In this document: piece after piece, positions 51,561 to 60,918 of the stretch
Layout: the number at the start of each line of letters is the position of its first letter
How positions within the stretch are numbered: position 1 is the stretch's first letter
DNA from: an uncultured Bacteroidales bacterium
Lineage (GTDB): Bacteria > Bacteroidota > Bacteroidia > Bacteroidales > F082
Reading direction: 5' to 3'
DNA: 64,000 bases
Assembly (NCBI GenBank): GCA_937896895.1
Contig: CALBNV010000066.1
Location: 62,001 to 126,000 of the forward strand
The notes under the pieces: model-generated
What the model was told of the DNA's origin: nothing
Seen by the model: only the letters and a program-made list of their open reading frames with translations
Database searches by the model: none
Program-made: the position numbers and the translations under genes

Positions 51561-52087
51561 TGGATAAAAAAACACTTCGCGCTGACATCAGACTGCTCAA
51601 GAAACAGCATACCAAAGAACAGCTTCTTGAGCAGTCTGAAGTCATTTTGTCGAAACTTGAAGACGATGATGACTTCAAAAAAGCGCGGATAGTCATGATT
51701 TACAGCGCATTGCCTGATGAAGTCCAGACTTCTGCGTTCCTTGAGAAATGGCGTCATGAGAAAAAAATCATCCTCCCGACAGTCGTCGGCGATGACATAA
51801 TCCCTGTCGAGCTTGCCGATGACACAGCATTCGCGGTCGGCGACTTCAATATTTTGGAACCGCAAAACGAACCTTACACAGGCAACTACGACCTCATCGT
51901 CGTCCCAGGCGTCGCCTTCGACCGCAACGGGAACCGCATCGGCAGAGGACGGGGCTATTACGACAGGTTTCTGTGCAAACATCTGAATGTCAGACGTATA
52001 GGCATCTGCTTCGACTTTCAGCTCGTCGATGAAGTCCCGACGGAGCCGAACGACATCAAGATGGACAAAGTCATATCATTCGGTTGA
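51560..52087 (+). CDS. 5-formyltetrahydrofolate cyclo-ligase
   Basis: 175 aa. It converts 5-formyl-THF to 5,10-methenyl-THF with ATP in the cytoplasm, returning stored folate to the one-carbon pool. Signatures: N-terminal 'MDKKTLRADIRLLKKQ' helix, 'LPTVVGDDIIPVEL', 'DLIVVPGVAFDRNGNRIG' and the nucleotide loop 'GRGRGYYDRFL'. Length is normal. It is co-transcribed with the small membrane protein gene and ends in a bidirectional terminator. Confidence 0.93.
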   Translation: MDKKTLRADIRLLKKQHTKEQLLEQSEVILSKLEDDDDFKKARIVMIYSALPDEVQTSAFLEKWRHEKKIILPTVVGDDIIPVELADDTAFAVGDFNILEPQNEPYTGNYDLIVVPGVAFDRNGNRIGRGRGYYDRFLCKHLNVRRIGICFDFQLVDEVPTEPNDIKMDKVISFG

Positions 52088-52090
52088 GAA

Positions 52091-52132
52091 ATGAAAATCG
52101 GGCTGCGACTTAAGTCACAGCCCGATTTTCAT
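52091..52132. terminator. Bidirectional terminator
   Basis: ATGAAAATCGGGCTG and CAGCCCGATTTTCAT form a perfect 15-bp stem with a 12-nt loop between convergent genes. Confidence 0.85.
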
Positions 52133-52148
52133 TTTGCCTGAAAGGCGA

Positions 52149-52649
52149 TTATCTGCCTAATTCGGCACGTAAGTTGTCAACACCCTCCTGTGAAAGTTCG
52201 ACGACTTCAAATCTGTCACCCAAATTCAGGCAGATGTGGTCGTTGTCAACATACTTGAACAGTTCGACGACGTTGTCGCCCTGGTTCGCAAACCAAACAC
52301 CGTTTTCGTTGAATAACTGAACTGTCTCTTCACCATTGCTGATTGTGTAGCCATTTTCGTTTGACTCGACAATGTATTTGCCGTTTTCCGTGTCAATGAC
52401 CGTTGTGTTGCTCGCAACAGGGTTGTTTCCTGTCCAGAATTCGATGGTGTTCAAAACAACGGCATCGGCGAATAAGCATATCTCGTAAACAGGGATAATG
52501 CTTAATCCGATAAATACCAACTCGTTGATCCATTTGTCACCCATTGACTGGTTCCAGTTGTAGCATTTTTTTGTTAAACCGAATGATCCGATGCACGAAT
52601 ACATGAACAGCGTGCATGCCAGTGAAATTGTAAAAATCAGCTTTTTCAT
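52149..52649 (-). CDS. DUF3332-family protein
   Basis: 166 aa. The N-terminus is a signal peptide with a possible lipobox (FMYSC, about residue 19), followed by the DUF3332 block 'CYNWNQSMGDKWINELVFIG' and a hydrophobic stretch 'LSIIPVYEICLFADAVVLNT'. The C-terminal half has short beta strands ('YIVESNENGYTISNGEETVQ'). Function unknown; the family is common in Bacteroidota and some Gammaproteobacteria. It has its own promoter with a ~110-bp leader. Confidence 0.85.
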   Translation of the reverse strand: MKKLIFTISLACTLFMYSCIGSFGLTKKCYNWNQSMGDKWINELVFIGLSIIPVYEICLFADAVVLNTIEFWTGNNPVASNTTVIDTENGKYIVESNENGYTISNGEETVQLFNENGVWFANQGDNVVELFKYVDNDHICLNLGDRFEVVELSQEGVDNLRAELGR

Positions 52650-52760
52650 GATTTTATTTTTTTGTTATGAATTAAATGAGACTTCTATTTTTAACATTTA
52701 AGTGCCGATCCTTTGAACTTCGTGAAGTCTTTTAGCCGAAATTTAAGGCTTCAGCGAATG

Positions 52761-52768
52761 CAAAGATA
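52761..52768 (-). promoter_or_regulatory. -7 box of the DUF3332 gene
   Basis: TATCTTTG on the minus strand, 111 bp upstream of the ATG. The 296-bp gap 52650-52945 holds only this promoter, its leader and AT-rich DNA; no gene is seen. Confidence 0.5.
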
Positions 52769-52945
52769 TAAATTTTTCTTCTACATACCATCATTATTTT
52801 GTAAAAAAATATCCACGATAATTCATTGTTTATAAATATGTTACAAGAACTGTTGCGACTCATGCCTTGCAATCCGTCCTTGTCTGTAAGTGTATGTTTG
52901 ACCGTCAAAAGGGTTTGTTCAGAAATACTTTTATGTTGAAAAATG

Positions 52946-55225
52946 TCATTTTATCGTGATTTTCCGCGAAATCTCATTCCCGTCCTCATCAACACATCGT
53001 AAAACATAACTCCCTGGTTTCGCGTCAATTGGCATCTGGTGCTCGTTTGCCGTCATCCCTAAAAAGGTGTCATTCAAAGTCCAGAAGATATGTTTTTTCG
53101 GGTTGCGGTGCGCTATCTCAAAGATTATCGACTGCCTCTCGCCCTTGATGTCATGCGGGATTATCAGTCTCGCCGACTCTTCCGGATAAATGAACGACAT
53201 CACCGACTCCTGCTTTCCTGAACGACATCCAGGCATCACCGGCGGCAGCGAGCGATAAAGCGGGTCTTTCTTTCTGTAAAACCACTCCATCACCGGCGGC
53301 AACGAGAAATATACCTCAAAGTTCTCATTGTCAATGTCATAACAGTCGGCAAAGACCTGATATTGATGCGTCTTGTCGAGAAACACTTTCTTATGATAAG
53401 GGCAGACACCTGTCATGATTTCGGTTTTCGGCATCCGCACCGTCTTTGTCTTTGTGCAATATTGCGACTTCGGCATCCCTGACTCCGCGCAGACCTCAAC
53501 CTCCATCCAGTCCGGTTCGGGGTCAGTGTTCGGGCTGTTGTCAAGGCAGTCGATGACATCGAAGAGCACCGGTGCCGCCACGCCGATGCCTGTCAGTCCG
53601 GGGCGTCCCTCGCCGTCGGCGTTGCCGCACCAGACCCCGACGGCGTAGCGTCCGGTAACGCCGACCGCCCACGCGTCCTTGAAGCCGAAGCTCGTGCCGG
53701 TCTTCCACGCCACCTTGCGCGACGACGCGAAATAACGCCATCCCGACTGCCCGTCAGGACGGTTCAAGCCGCGCATCGCATCGAAAGTCAGCGAGATGGC
53801 CTCCCTCGAAAACGGAACGTTTATCTTGTCAAACGATTCATTATCATACAGTTTCGCCGCCATCGCGCCGTAGGCGTTGACGATGTCGTAGAGTGATGCC
53901 TCCGCGCCGCCGAGGATGAGCGAGAAGCCGTAGTGGTCGGGGTTGAACACGATGCCCGAGAGACCGAGCTCTTGCAGCAGATGATGGAACTTCGGCACGC
54001 TGTATTGCTTGAGCAGCTGTACGAACGGCGTGTTGAGTGACTTCTGAAGCGCGACATCGGCCGGCACCGCGCCGCTGAAGTCGCCGGTGTAGTTCTGCGG
54101 AGTGTAGCCCGAGAGGTTTATCGGGATGTCGGGCAACAGCATCGTCGGAAGCAGCAGGCCCTCATCGAGGCTGACGGCGTAAAGAAACGGCTTCAAGATG
54201 CTTCCCGTCGAACGCTGCGCCCTGACCATGTCAACCATCGCGGCGTCTCTCGCCCCAAGGTGGTTGCCGACGTAGGCTATAGTCTTTTGCTCTTGAAAAT
54301 CAACGATATAAATGCCGATGTTCTCAATCCCGTTGGCGGCGTTGACGCTGTAATGTTTCTTCGCGATTTCGTTGACTTTCTTTTGAATGTCGTATTTTAT
54401 CGCAGAAACGGTGCATTCGCCTTTGTGCGACTTTTCGATTTCACAGACATAATGATAGGCCAGAGTCGGCAGGTCGTAAGGCTTCGGCGGGATGCTTTCC
54501 ATCAGGGCGAGTTCCATTTCATCTTCGCCAAACGTGGAATTTTTATATTTTTGTGGGATATAAGCCTTTGACCCACAGAGGTTTGAAAGTAACAGGTCTC
54601 TTTTTTTCTTCAGTTCGTCTCTTCCTTTTGACGGGTTGACGAGTGACGGTGAGTTGGGCAGCACGGCCAATGTCGCCGCCTCGCCCCATGTCAGCCTGTC
54701 GGGTGTGGTGTTGAAATAACGCCACGCCGCCGCGTCGATGCCCACGACGTTGCCGCCGAAAGGCGCGTGTGCCGCGTATAAGTCAAGGATTTCCTTTTTG
54801 GAGTAACGCAGCTCAAGGCGCATCGCGAGAACCACCTCGATGACTTTCTCTCCGAACGTGCGCGGTTGTCCGTCGCGTGCAAGCCTCACCACCTGCATGG
54901 TGATGGTGCTTCCGCCGCGCAACACGCGTCCCGCCTTGATGTTGTCAACAGCCGCGTCGATGAACGACACGGGGTTGAAACCAGGATGCAGGAAGAAATA
55001 CTTGTCTTCATATTCCAAGACACACTGGATGTATTTGTCTGAATAACAGCTCGTTGCCGGAAATCTCCATTGCCCGTCGTCAGCGACACGCGCTCCGAGG
55101 AGATTCCGGTTCTCATCGGTCACAACGGTCGAATACGGCGAGTCGAACCTCGGGACCGGAATGCACAGAAACCCGAGAAACGCTGCGGAAAGTATTGATA
55201 ATATGACAATTACCTTTCTCTTCAT
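52946..55225 (-). CDS. pbpC: Penicillin-binding protein 1C
   Basis: 759 aa. A signal anchor (MKRKVIVILSILSAAFLGFL) is followed by a GT51 transglycosylase domain ('EYEDKYFFLHPG', 'RGGSTITMQVVRLA') and a transpeptidase domain with SxxK 'STGSILKP', SxN 'KSLNTPFV' and KTG 'WKTGTSFGFKDAWAVG'. The C-terminal BiPBP_C-like domain closes the protein ('QSIIFEIAHRNPKKHIFWTL'). It polymerises and may crosslink peptidoglycan in the periplasm. Its first 4 bases overlap the alpha-2-macroglobulin gene, a pairing conserved in many Gram-negative bacteria. Confidence 0.95.
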   Translation of the reverse strand: MKRKVIVILSILSAAFLGFLCIPVPRFDSPYSTVVTDENRNLLGARVADDGQWRFPATSCYSDKYIQCVLEYEDKYFFLHPGFNPVSFIDAAVDNIKAGRVLRGGSTITMQVVRLARDGQPRTFGEKVIEVVLAMRLELRYSKKEILDLYAAHAPFGGNVVGIDAAAWRYFNTTPDRLTWGEAATLAVLPNSPSLVNPSKGRDELKKKRDLLLSNLCGSKAYIPQKYKNSTFGEDEMELALMESIPPKPYDLPTLAYHYVCEIEKSHKGECTVSAIKYDIQKKVNEIAKKHYSVNAANGIENIGIYIVDFQEQKTIAYVGNHLGARDAAMVDMVRAQRSTGSILKPFLYAVSLDEGLLLPTMLLPDIPINLSGYTPQNYTGDFSGAVPADVALQKSLNTPFVQLLKQYSVPKFHHLLQELGLSGIVFNPDHYGFSLILGGAEASLYDIVNAYGAMAAKLYDNESFDKINVPFSREAISLTFDAMRGLNRPDGQSGWRYFASSRKVAWKTGTSFGFKDAWAVGVTGRYAVGVWCGNADGEGRPGLTGIGVAAPVLFDVIDCLDNSPNTDPEPDWMEVEVCAESGMPKSQYCTKTKTVRMPKTEIMTGVCPYHKKVFLDKTHQYQVFADCYDIDNENFEVYFSLPPVMEWFYRKKDPLYRSLPPVMPGCRSGKQESVMSFIYPEESARLIIPHDIKGERQSIIFEIAHRNPKKHIFWTLNDTFLGMTANEHQMPIDAKPGSYVLRCVDEDGNEISRKITIK

Positions 55226-58200
55226 CTGACGACAATCGTCTTACGCGCTGCTGTGGTGTACCAGATTTCGTTGTTGTACATGTCTTCGCATGTCACCGAC
55301 GGGACGGTGTAGATTCCTTCGTAGGCGGCGTTGAGCGAGAGACGGAACACTTTCGCCTCGTATGGTGCCAAGTCGAAGATGAAATCAACGTAATCGTCTT
55401 GATATTCAATGTGTTTGGCTTGCGCCTCGTTCTCGGCGTTGTCTCCGAACAGACGGCTGTTGATGAGCTCCCAGCCGGCTGCGGCATGGAACGACAGGGC
55501 GTTCTCGGTGACTTGATACTCATGCGGGTTCGCCACCTTGATAACAACGTCGAAGTCGGTGTTCTGTGCTATCTTTTCGGGGTTGATTTCATTGCCGTTC
55601 TTGTCGAGATATTTCACCGTCATGTCGTACCACGCGCCATCGTCATATTTCTGATATTCAGCGACTTTGCCTTTTGTGAACAACGTCACAAACACAGGCT
55701 CGGTGCCGTTGTTAGTGATTGTGATGGAATTGTCACCGCGTTTTGGTTGCATGATGTAAGTCATTGAGCTTCTGCTTGTTGTGATGTTTTCCGTTTTGTC
55801 TCCGTCTTTGATTGTCAATGCGATGGAGTTGTCTTTCAAGCTGAGTCTTTCGGCGTATTTGCCGAGGACGAAGACCGACATCGCGGTTGTCTGTGTGTCG
55901 AGCCAGCGGTTGCTGCCGAGGATGCGGCAGAGTTCCTCGATGTCGTTTTGCACGATTTCGGTGTTGTCGTTGGCGAGCATCTCGGCATAGATGCTCATCG
56001 CCATATCGCGCACTTTCGAGCCGAAGGTGATGTAATAGTCTGATGTCCAGCCCTTTGCGGAATAGTCGATGACGGGGATGAGTTCCGATGCGATGTTTGT
56101 CTTCCCGACGAGTGCGTACGATGCCGCGATGAGCGCCCTGGTGAGCGGATACTTCATCTCAAGCTCCTTGAAGCGGTTCATCGCTCCGACCTCTGCGGTG
56201 TTGTTCAGTGCTAAGACGAAGAGGCGGTATGCCTGTATCGTCTCCACGGAAGGCGCGTCGGCACTGTAATTCCATGCTTTCGCGCGGTTTGTCTGATATT
56301 TTATGATGCCGTCAATCAATGAGTTAGCGACATCATAGCCTTGATTTCTCGCTTCGATGAGGAAATGCAGCGCATAAAGCTCGCTCCACGGGTCAACGTA
56401 TTTGCCGTTGGGCCAGCTCGTCATCGAGAAGTCAGGGAGAAGATATGCATTCATGTTTGCAATCACATTTTCAACATTTGCCTTCAATTCTGCTTTCGTC
56501 GTCTCGTCAAGCGAAGCCAAATTATTCAGATAAAGCTGCGGGAACGCCTTCGAGACGGTCTGCTCGAGGCCGCCGTAAGGGTAGGAGGTGAGGTAATCCA
56601 AATGCCGGAAAAGGTCAACGGGAACGCCGGTGTTTGCAACGAATTTTGTCTCAATTGTTCCGTCAAAGCCTTGACAGTCAATGTGTAATGTTGCAGTTTC
56701 GTTAGGTTTGATTTCCTGTTTCACAGAGTTGTATTTGTTGCTCGAAGGCATTCTTATCGGCATTGCCACCGACTTCTTCGCTTCGTATCCTTCGCATGAT
56801 GCCGTCACCGAAATCCTCGCGTTGCCCTTTGTCTGCTTGGCTTTGACTGTGAATGCGGCATCGGCTTCACCGTCGTTGTCGAATGCCACTGTCTGCGGAA
56901 TGTTGCCTTTCGCCTCAAGGTTTCCGAGGCCGACGTTGAGTCTTGCGGTCTTGCCAGCAAAGTCTTCGGCAATAAGTTTTACTTTGATAACTGCTTCATC
57001 ATCAATGCCTATTGTCCGCGGTGCCGTCGGGATAATCATTATTTTATCTTTGACGATGATGTCCTTGTCGGAAGATCCGAACGCGTCTTTGCCGTTTGTC
57101 GCCACCACCATCACCCTCAGCGAGCCGTTGTAGTCGGGGATGTTAAAATGCTGAATGTCAGTCTGTCCGGCTTCGAGTTCAAAAGGTCCCATCATCGCTG
57201 CGACCGCTTGGAAACGTTCGAGAAGCGTTGTCTCCGGCTTGATGAAACCGTCGCCGCCCGCCGCCAATGTGCCTTGCATCATGTCGGTCATGGCGCTGAC
57301 AATGGCGTCGTAGTTGTCCCAAGTCCTCACTCCGAGCGCACGCTTGCTGAAGAAATGACTGCTTGGGTCGGCGGTCTTGTAACCCGTCAGACCGAGAAGC
57401 CCTTCATCAACGACGGCGATGGTGTAATACATCTTAAGTCCTTGTCTTTCAGATATTTTGATTTCAACAGTCTTGTTAGAAGTTGTGCTTTCGGGAGCTT
57501 CGATGACCGGCTTGATAATCGACTTGCTGTCTGTGACTTTGAAAGGCGCGACTCCGTACATCCTGATTGGCAGCTCGCCGCCATTACGGAACGGCTGGAT
57601 GAGTGAGACGGCGACGTAAGCGTTGGGAATCATGTCTTCCGAAACAGGAATGCTGACTGTTACGTCTTTGTCAAGTTGTTGAACATGAATGACTTTGATG
57701 ACTTTCGATGAAGTCTCGACGGTGACTATCGCCTTTGAGTTTTCGTTTGCCGGGAACGACACTCTCATCGTCTCGCCGACATTGTAACAGTCCTTGTCGG
57801 TCTTGACAGTGATGAGTGCCGGCGCGTCGGCGGCCGATGTAGAACGCGCACCGTCAGCCCAGTCGAAACTGATGACTTTCGAGAAGGTGTGCCGGCCAAC
57901 CGGGTCGCTGACGACGAGCAGATACGAACCCCAGTCGGCGTCTTTGATGTTGAGCGTCAATGCGGTCTTCCGGCCTCTCGCCTCAAGCGTGCCGTTCTTG
58001 ATAGGACGTTTGTAACTGCCTCTTACATAACGCATTAAGTCGTAGTGGTCATTGTCCCACCACCAATAACTGTCGAGTTTGTAAAGCTGATAGTTCAGCT
58101 CGATGTCATCGTTTGCCGCTGTTCCGTCCTCGTTCACAACCACGACATCAAACTTCCAGTCTTTGCCGGTGAAATAATAATCGCCCCATCTCGATTGCGT

Positions 58201-60771
58201 CTCTGGCAATGCGACGCCGACGTATCTTCTGTAAGGCGAGATTTTCCCGCTGCGGCTCGTGATGCTGAACTCGCCGCTGCTCTCGAACACCTTTATATTA
58301 TATATGGCTTTCATGAACCCCGGCGCCGAGACGTTTTTCAACGCGTCGAACGAAATCATGGCCTTGCCCTCCGCGTTCAATGCCGCGCTGAAAAGCGACA
58401 TCTCGTTGCTGTAGAAATCGTTGGCGATACAGTCGAAGTCGTATTTCTCAAAACCTTTGAATGTGGTTTGCGATTTTGACAAGATGACCGACACTTCGGC
58501 TTTCAAGTCTTTGACATTCAGACCGTTAAGACGTGTTGAATGAAGCAGCACCTTGTCTTTGGCGTTCAGGCTGATTAAATCTTTCGGTTCAAAATTGATT
58601 TTCAGGCGGTTAGGCTTCACCGTCTCGACCCTCAGTCTTTTCTGGAAGACTTGGTTGCCGATTTTGAAATGTGCGTTCCAAGTGCCTGTCGGGTCGCTTG
58701 CTAAAGTGTTGAATGTGAATGCGTAAATCTTTCCTACAGGCGTGTTGTTGGCCTTTTTAAGATACAATCTTCCGTTCGGGTCGGTGACTTCCATCACGAC
58801 GGGGTAATCATTTGAAAAATAGTCGTTTTTGTCGGAGATCATGAGGTTGAGCTGTATGGAGTCGCCCGGACGCCAGACGTCGCGGTTGCTGTAAACGAAG
58901 CCGTCAACATCGTGTTCGACAGCGTTGCCGGAGACATCGAACTTGCTGAGCGACAAAGACTTATTCTTCTCCAACGGCAGATATGACCTGTCGCCTGAAG
59001 CGTTTTCCGCGACGACAAAATATGGCTTTGTGTTGAAGAAAACCCTAGCATAACCTTCCGCGTCAGCCTGCGACTCTCCGCATTGCTGCATCTGATAGTC
59101 AAAGAGACGGACCCTGACATTGCCCGCCGGCGAAGCGTCAGTGATGTTCTTGACAAAGACATCGGTGAAGTCATCGCCCGAGCCTTTCGCCGTGATTGCC
59201 AAGTTGCTGACAAACAGGTTCTTGTGAATGTCAACATAGTTGTAGAAATATTGGCTGCATGGGTTGTTGTAATCGTAATCGCCGAAATAATAAACGCGGT
59301 AATCGTAGCTGTCGTTGTCCCAGTAACTGTCATTGTATCCTTTCGCAACTTTCTCATTGTCACAGGCATACGGATAACACGTCATGTCGAAGTCGAGGTT
59401 GAGCTGATACATGTCGCCTGGTTTGACGTCAACGTAATCCGACAAGGCGATGTGGTAGGTCTTCCAGCTGTCGTAGTTGGCCTGTTCGAGCGGGACGCGC
59501 ACTTTCTTCATCAGGCGGCCCACGCGGTTCATCCTGCCGTAAGACGACGTGAGGCCTTCGTCTTGCAGGTACGACATCACGTTGTTGTCATAGACTTTCA
59601 CGACGCGCAGAATCACCTCTTTGAGGCATATCGCGTCGAAGGCGACGGTCGCGCCTTTCACCTCCGGCACGATGACGCCGTCGTCGCTCCATCTGATTTC
59701 TGGCTTTATTGATTTTAAACTTATATCATTGATAATAAAATCGTTAGCAGTGCGTGCGCCTTTGTCAGACATGATGCCTTGACGCAATGTGACGCTGAAA
59801 TTGCTGTAACGATACGATGTCTTCGCCAAGAAAATCTTCAGGCAGTTGCCATCGACGGAAGTGGTAAACGACATGTTATTCGACAGCATGACGTAGCCCG
59901 CGAGGTTCTGACTCTTGTCGATCTCTTCCGAGAAATACACGCTGACGACATTCTCTCTCGCATCAACGTTGTGATAGATGGCCTCAAACCTGCCTTTTGC
60001 GGGAATTGTCAGCGTTTTCTTTGCGGAACGGTTGATTTCCAACGACTTGCCGTCGAACGCCACGTTGATGTCGTAGCCGTCATTTTTTCTTTTTATGTTG
60101 GAGATGACAACTTGCACATCGTTTGGTGTGACTTGTCTTGCGGTGCATTCAAAGTTCTCCAAAGTGTTTCTGTCGAGCAGCGAAAGCGCTGATTCTGAAT
60201 TGATTGGCCTTGCGAATTTTATGTTTACCGTGTATGAGCATTTCTCGGCGTCTCCGCTTGAATATTCGGCTGTCCCGATTTCAAAGTCTTGTCTTTTCAC
60301 CAAGAACGAGGTCTTCATAACCTTTTCATTTACAGGCATTTCCACGAGCATCCCGATGTTGAAGGCGACATCGTGGGGCGTTCCCGCCTTCGGGCTTTCG
60401 TCAAACTGGAAGCCGACTGTGTTTTTGTCAATCCAGACAGCGTGTCCGGCGACTTTCGGCGTTATCTCAAACAGTTTCGACGGCAGTTCCTCGCCGAACT
60501 GTCTTTTCATCTTCAGGCCTTGCACGAACCTGAATTTCAGCGGTTCCGTCTCTGAAATCAGCCCCGAAGTGTAACTCTCGACGATTCCGGCTATCGTCTC
60601 GTCAAAAACCGGGATTTTTTCGACGTAAGTCGTTGGTGATTCAGAATGTCCTGAGCCGCATGAGACGTAAGTCGTTGGTGATTCAGAATGTCCTGAGCCG
60701 CATGAATTTAATAATGTGATTGTCAATAAACTGATTAACAATAAGTTAAAAATAAAAAATGGTTTTTTCAT
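55222..60771 (-). CDS. Bacterial alpha-2-macroglobulin family lipoprotein without thioester cysteine
   Basis: 1849 aa from the ATG at 60771; the frame upstream is open but crosses the promoter. The signal peptide ends in lipobox LLNSC (about residue 26). MG-type beta-sandwich domains follow, then the bait region and the complement-like helical domain with 'YPYGGLEQTVSKAFP'. The position that is Cys in thioester-bearing proteins (CxEQ) is Gly here, so no covalent trapping of proteases is expected. A perfect 42-bp duplication near the N-terminus repeats 14 residues including the lipobox Cys. It is translationally coupled to pbpC. Role: envelope defence or support of PBP1C in the periplasm. Confidence 0.92.
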   Translation of the reverse strand: MKKPFFIFNLLLISLLTITLLNSCGSGHSESPTTYVSCGSGHSESPTTYVEKIPVFDETIAGIVESYTSGLISETEPLKFRFVQGLKMKRQFGEELPSKLFEITPKVAGHAVWIDKNTVGFQFDESPKAGTPHDVAFNIGMLVEMPVNEKVMKTSFLVKRQDFEIGTAEYSSGDAEKCSYTVNIKFARPINSESALSLLDRNTLENFECTARQVTPNDVQVVISNIKRKNDGYDINVAFDGKSLEINRSAKKTLTIPAKGRFEAIYHNVDARENVVSVYFSEEIDKSQNLAGYVMLSNNMSFTTSVDGNCLKIFLAKTSYRYSNFSVTLRQGIMSDKGARTANDFIINDISLKSIKPEIRWSDDGVIVPEVKGATVAFDAICLKEVILRVVKVYDNNVMSYLQDEGLTSSYGRMNRVGRLMKKVRVPLEQANYDSWKTYHIALSDYVDVKPGDMYQLNLDFDMTCYPYACDNEKVAKGYNDSYWDNDSYDYRVYYFGDYDYNNPCSQYFYNYVDIHKNLFVSNLAITAKGSGDDFTDVFVKNITDASPAGNVRVRLFDYQMQQCGESQADAEGYARVFFNTKPYFVVAENASGDRSYLPLEKNKSLSLSKFDVSGNAVEHDVDGFVYSNRDVWRPGDSIQLNLMISDKNDYFSNDYPVVMEVTDPNGRLYLKKANNTPVGKIYAFTFNTLASDPTGTWNAHFKIGNQVFQKRLRVETVKPNRLKINFEPKDLISLNAKDKVLLHSTRLNGLNVKDLKAEVSVILSKSQTTFKGFEKYDFDCIANDFYSNEMSLFSAALNAEGKAMISFDALKNVSAPGFMKAIYNIKVFESSGEFSITSRSGKISPYRRYVGVALPETQSRWGDYYFTGKDWKFDVVVVNEDGTAANDDIELNYQLYKLDSYWWWDNDHYDLMRYVRGSYKRPIKNGTLEARGRKTALTLNIKDADWGSYLLVVSDPVGRHTFSKVISFDWADGARSTSAADAPALITVKTDKDCYNVGETMRVSFPANENSKAIVTVETSSKVIKVIHVQQLDKDVTVSIPVSEDMIPNAYVAVSLIQPFRNGGELPIRMYGVAPFKVTDSKSIIKPVIEAPESTTSNKTVEIKISERQGLKMYYTIAVVDEGLLGLTGYKTADPSSHFFSKRALGVRTWDNYDAIVSAMTDMMQGTLAAGGDGFIKPETTLLERFQAVAAMMGPFELEAGQTDIQHFNIPDYNGSLRVMVVATNGKDAFGSSDKDIIVKDKIMIIPTAPRTIGIDDEAVIKVKLIAEDFAGKTARLNVGLGNLEAKGNIPQTVAFDNDGEADAAFTVKAKQTKGNARISVTASCEGYEAKKSVAMPIRMPSSNKYNSVKQEIKPNETATLHIDCQGFDGTIETKFVANTGVPVDLFRHLDYLTSYPYGGLEQTVSKAFPQLYLNNLASLDETTKAELKANVENVIANMNAYLLPDFSMTSWPNGKYVDPWSELYALHFLIEARNQGYDVANSLIDGIIKYQTNRAKAWNYSADAPSVETIQAYRLFVLALNNTAEVGAMNRFKELEMKYPLTRALIAASYALVGKTNIASELIPVIDYSAKGWTSDYYITFGSKVRDMAMSIYAEMLANDNTEIVQNDIEELCRILGSNRWLDTQTTAMSVFVLGKYAERLSLKDNSIALTIKDGDKTENITTSRSSMTYIMQPKRGDNSITITNNGTEPVFVTLFTKGKVAEYQKYDDGAWYDMTVKYLDKNGNEINPEKIAQNTDFDVVIKVANPHEYQVTENALSFHAAAGWELINSRLFGDNAENEAQAKHIEYQDDYVDFIFDLAPYEAKVFRLSLNAAYEGIYTVPSVTCEDMYNNEIWYTTAARKTIVVR
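60622..60705 (-). repeat. Perfect 42-bp tandem duplication in the A2M gene
   Basis: 60622-60663 and 60664-60705 are identical. Each encodes SCGSGHSESPTTYV, so the mature N-terminus carries the sequence twice and a second Cys lies 14 residues after the lipobox Cys. Confidence 0.95.
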
Positions 60772-60812
60772 AGTATAAATTCCTTGATTGTTCTTATAAC
60801 AAAATTGGAGCG

Positions 60813-60820
60813 CAAAGTTA
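60813..60820 (-). promoter_or_regulatory. -7 box of the A2M-pbpC operon
   Basis: TAACTTTG on the minus strand, 41 bp upstream of the ATG at 60771. Confidence 0.55.
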
Positions 60821-60852
60821 TTAAAAATTTCTTTAGTTATTAAAAATTTCCT

Positions 60853-60860
60853 TATCTTTG
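60853..60860 (+). promoter_or_regulatory. -7 box of the PEGA/SUMF1 gene
   Basis: TATCTTTG followed by CAG, about 58 bp before the ATG. A strong Shine-Dalgarno sequence, AAAGGAGG at 60901-60908, precedes the ATG at 60919; such a strong site is unusual in Bacteroidota. Confidence 0.6.
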
Positions 60861-60918
60861 CAGCCGCGAAAGAGTAGAAAGTAATAAAGTTTGTAAAGTC
60901 AAAGGAGGCTGACGTACC

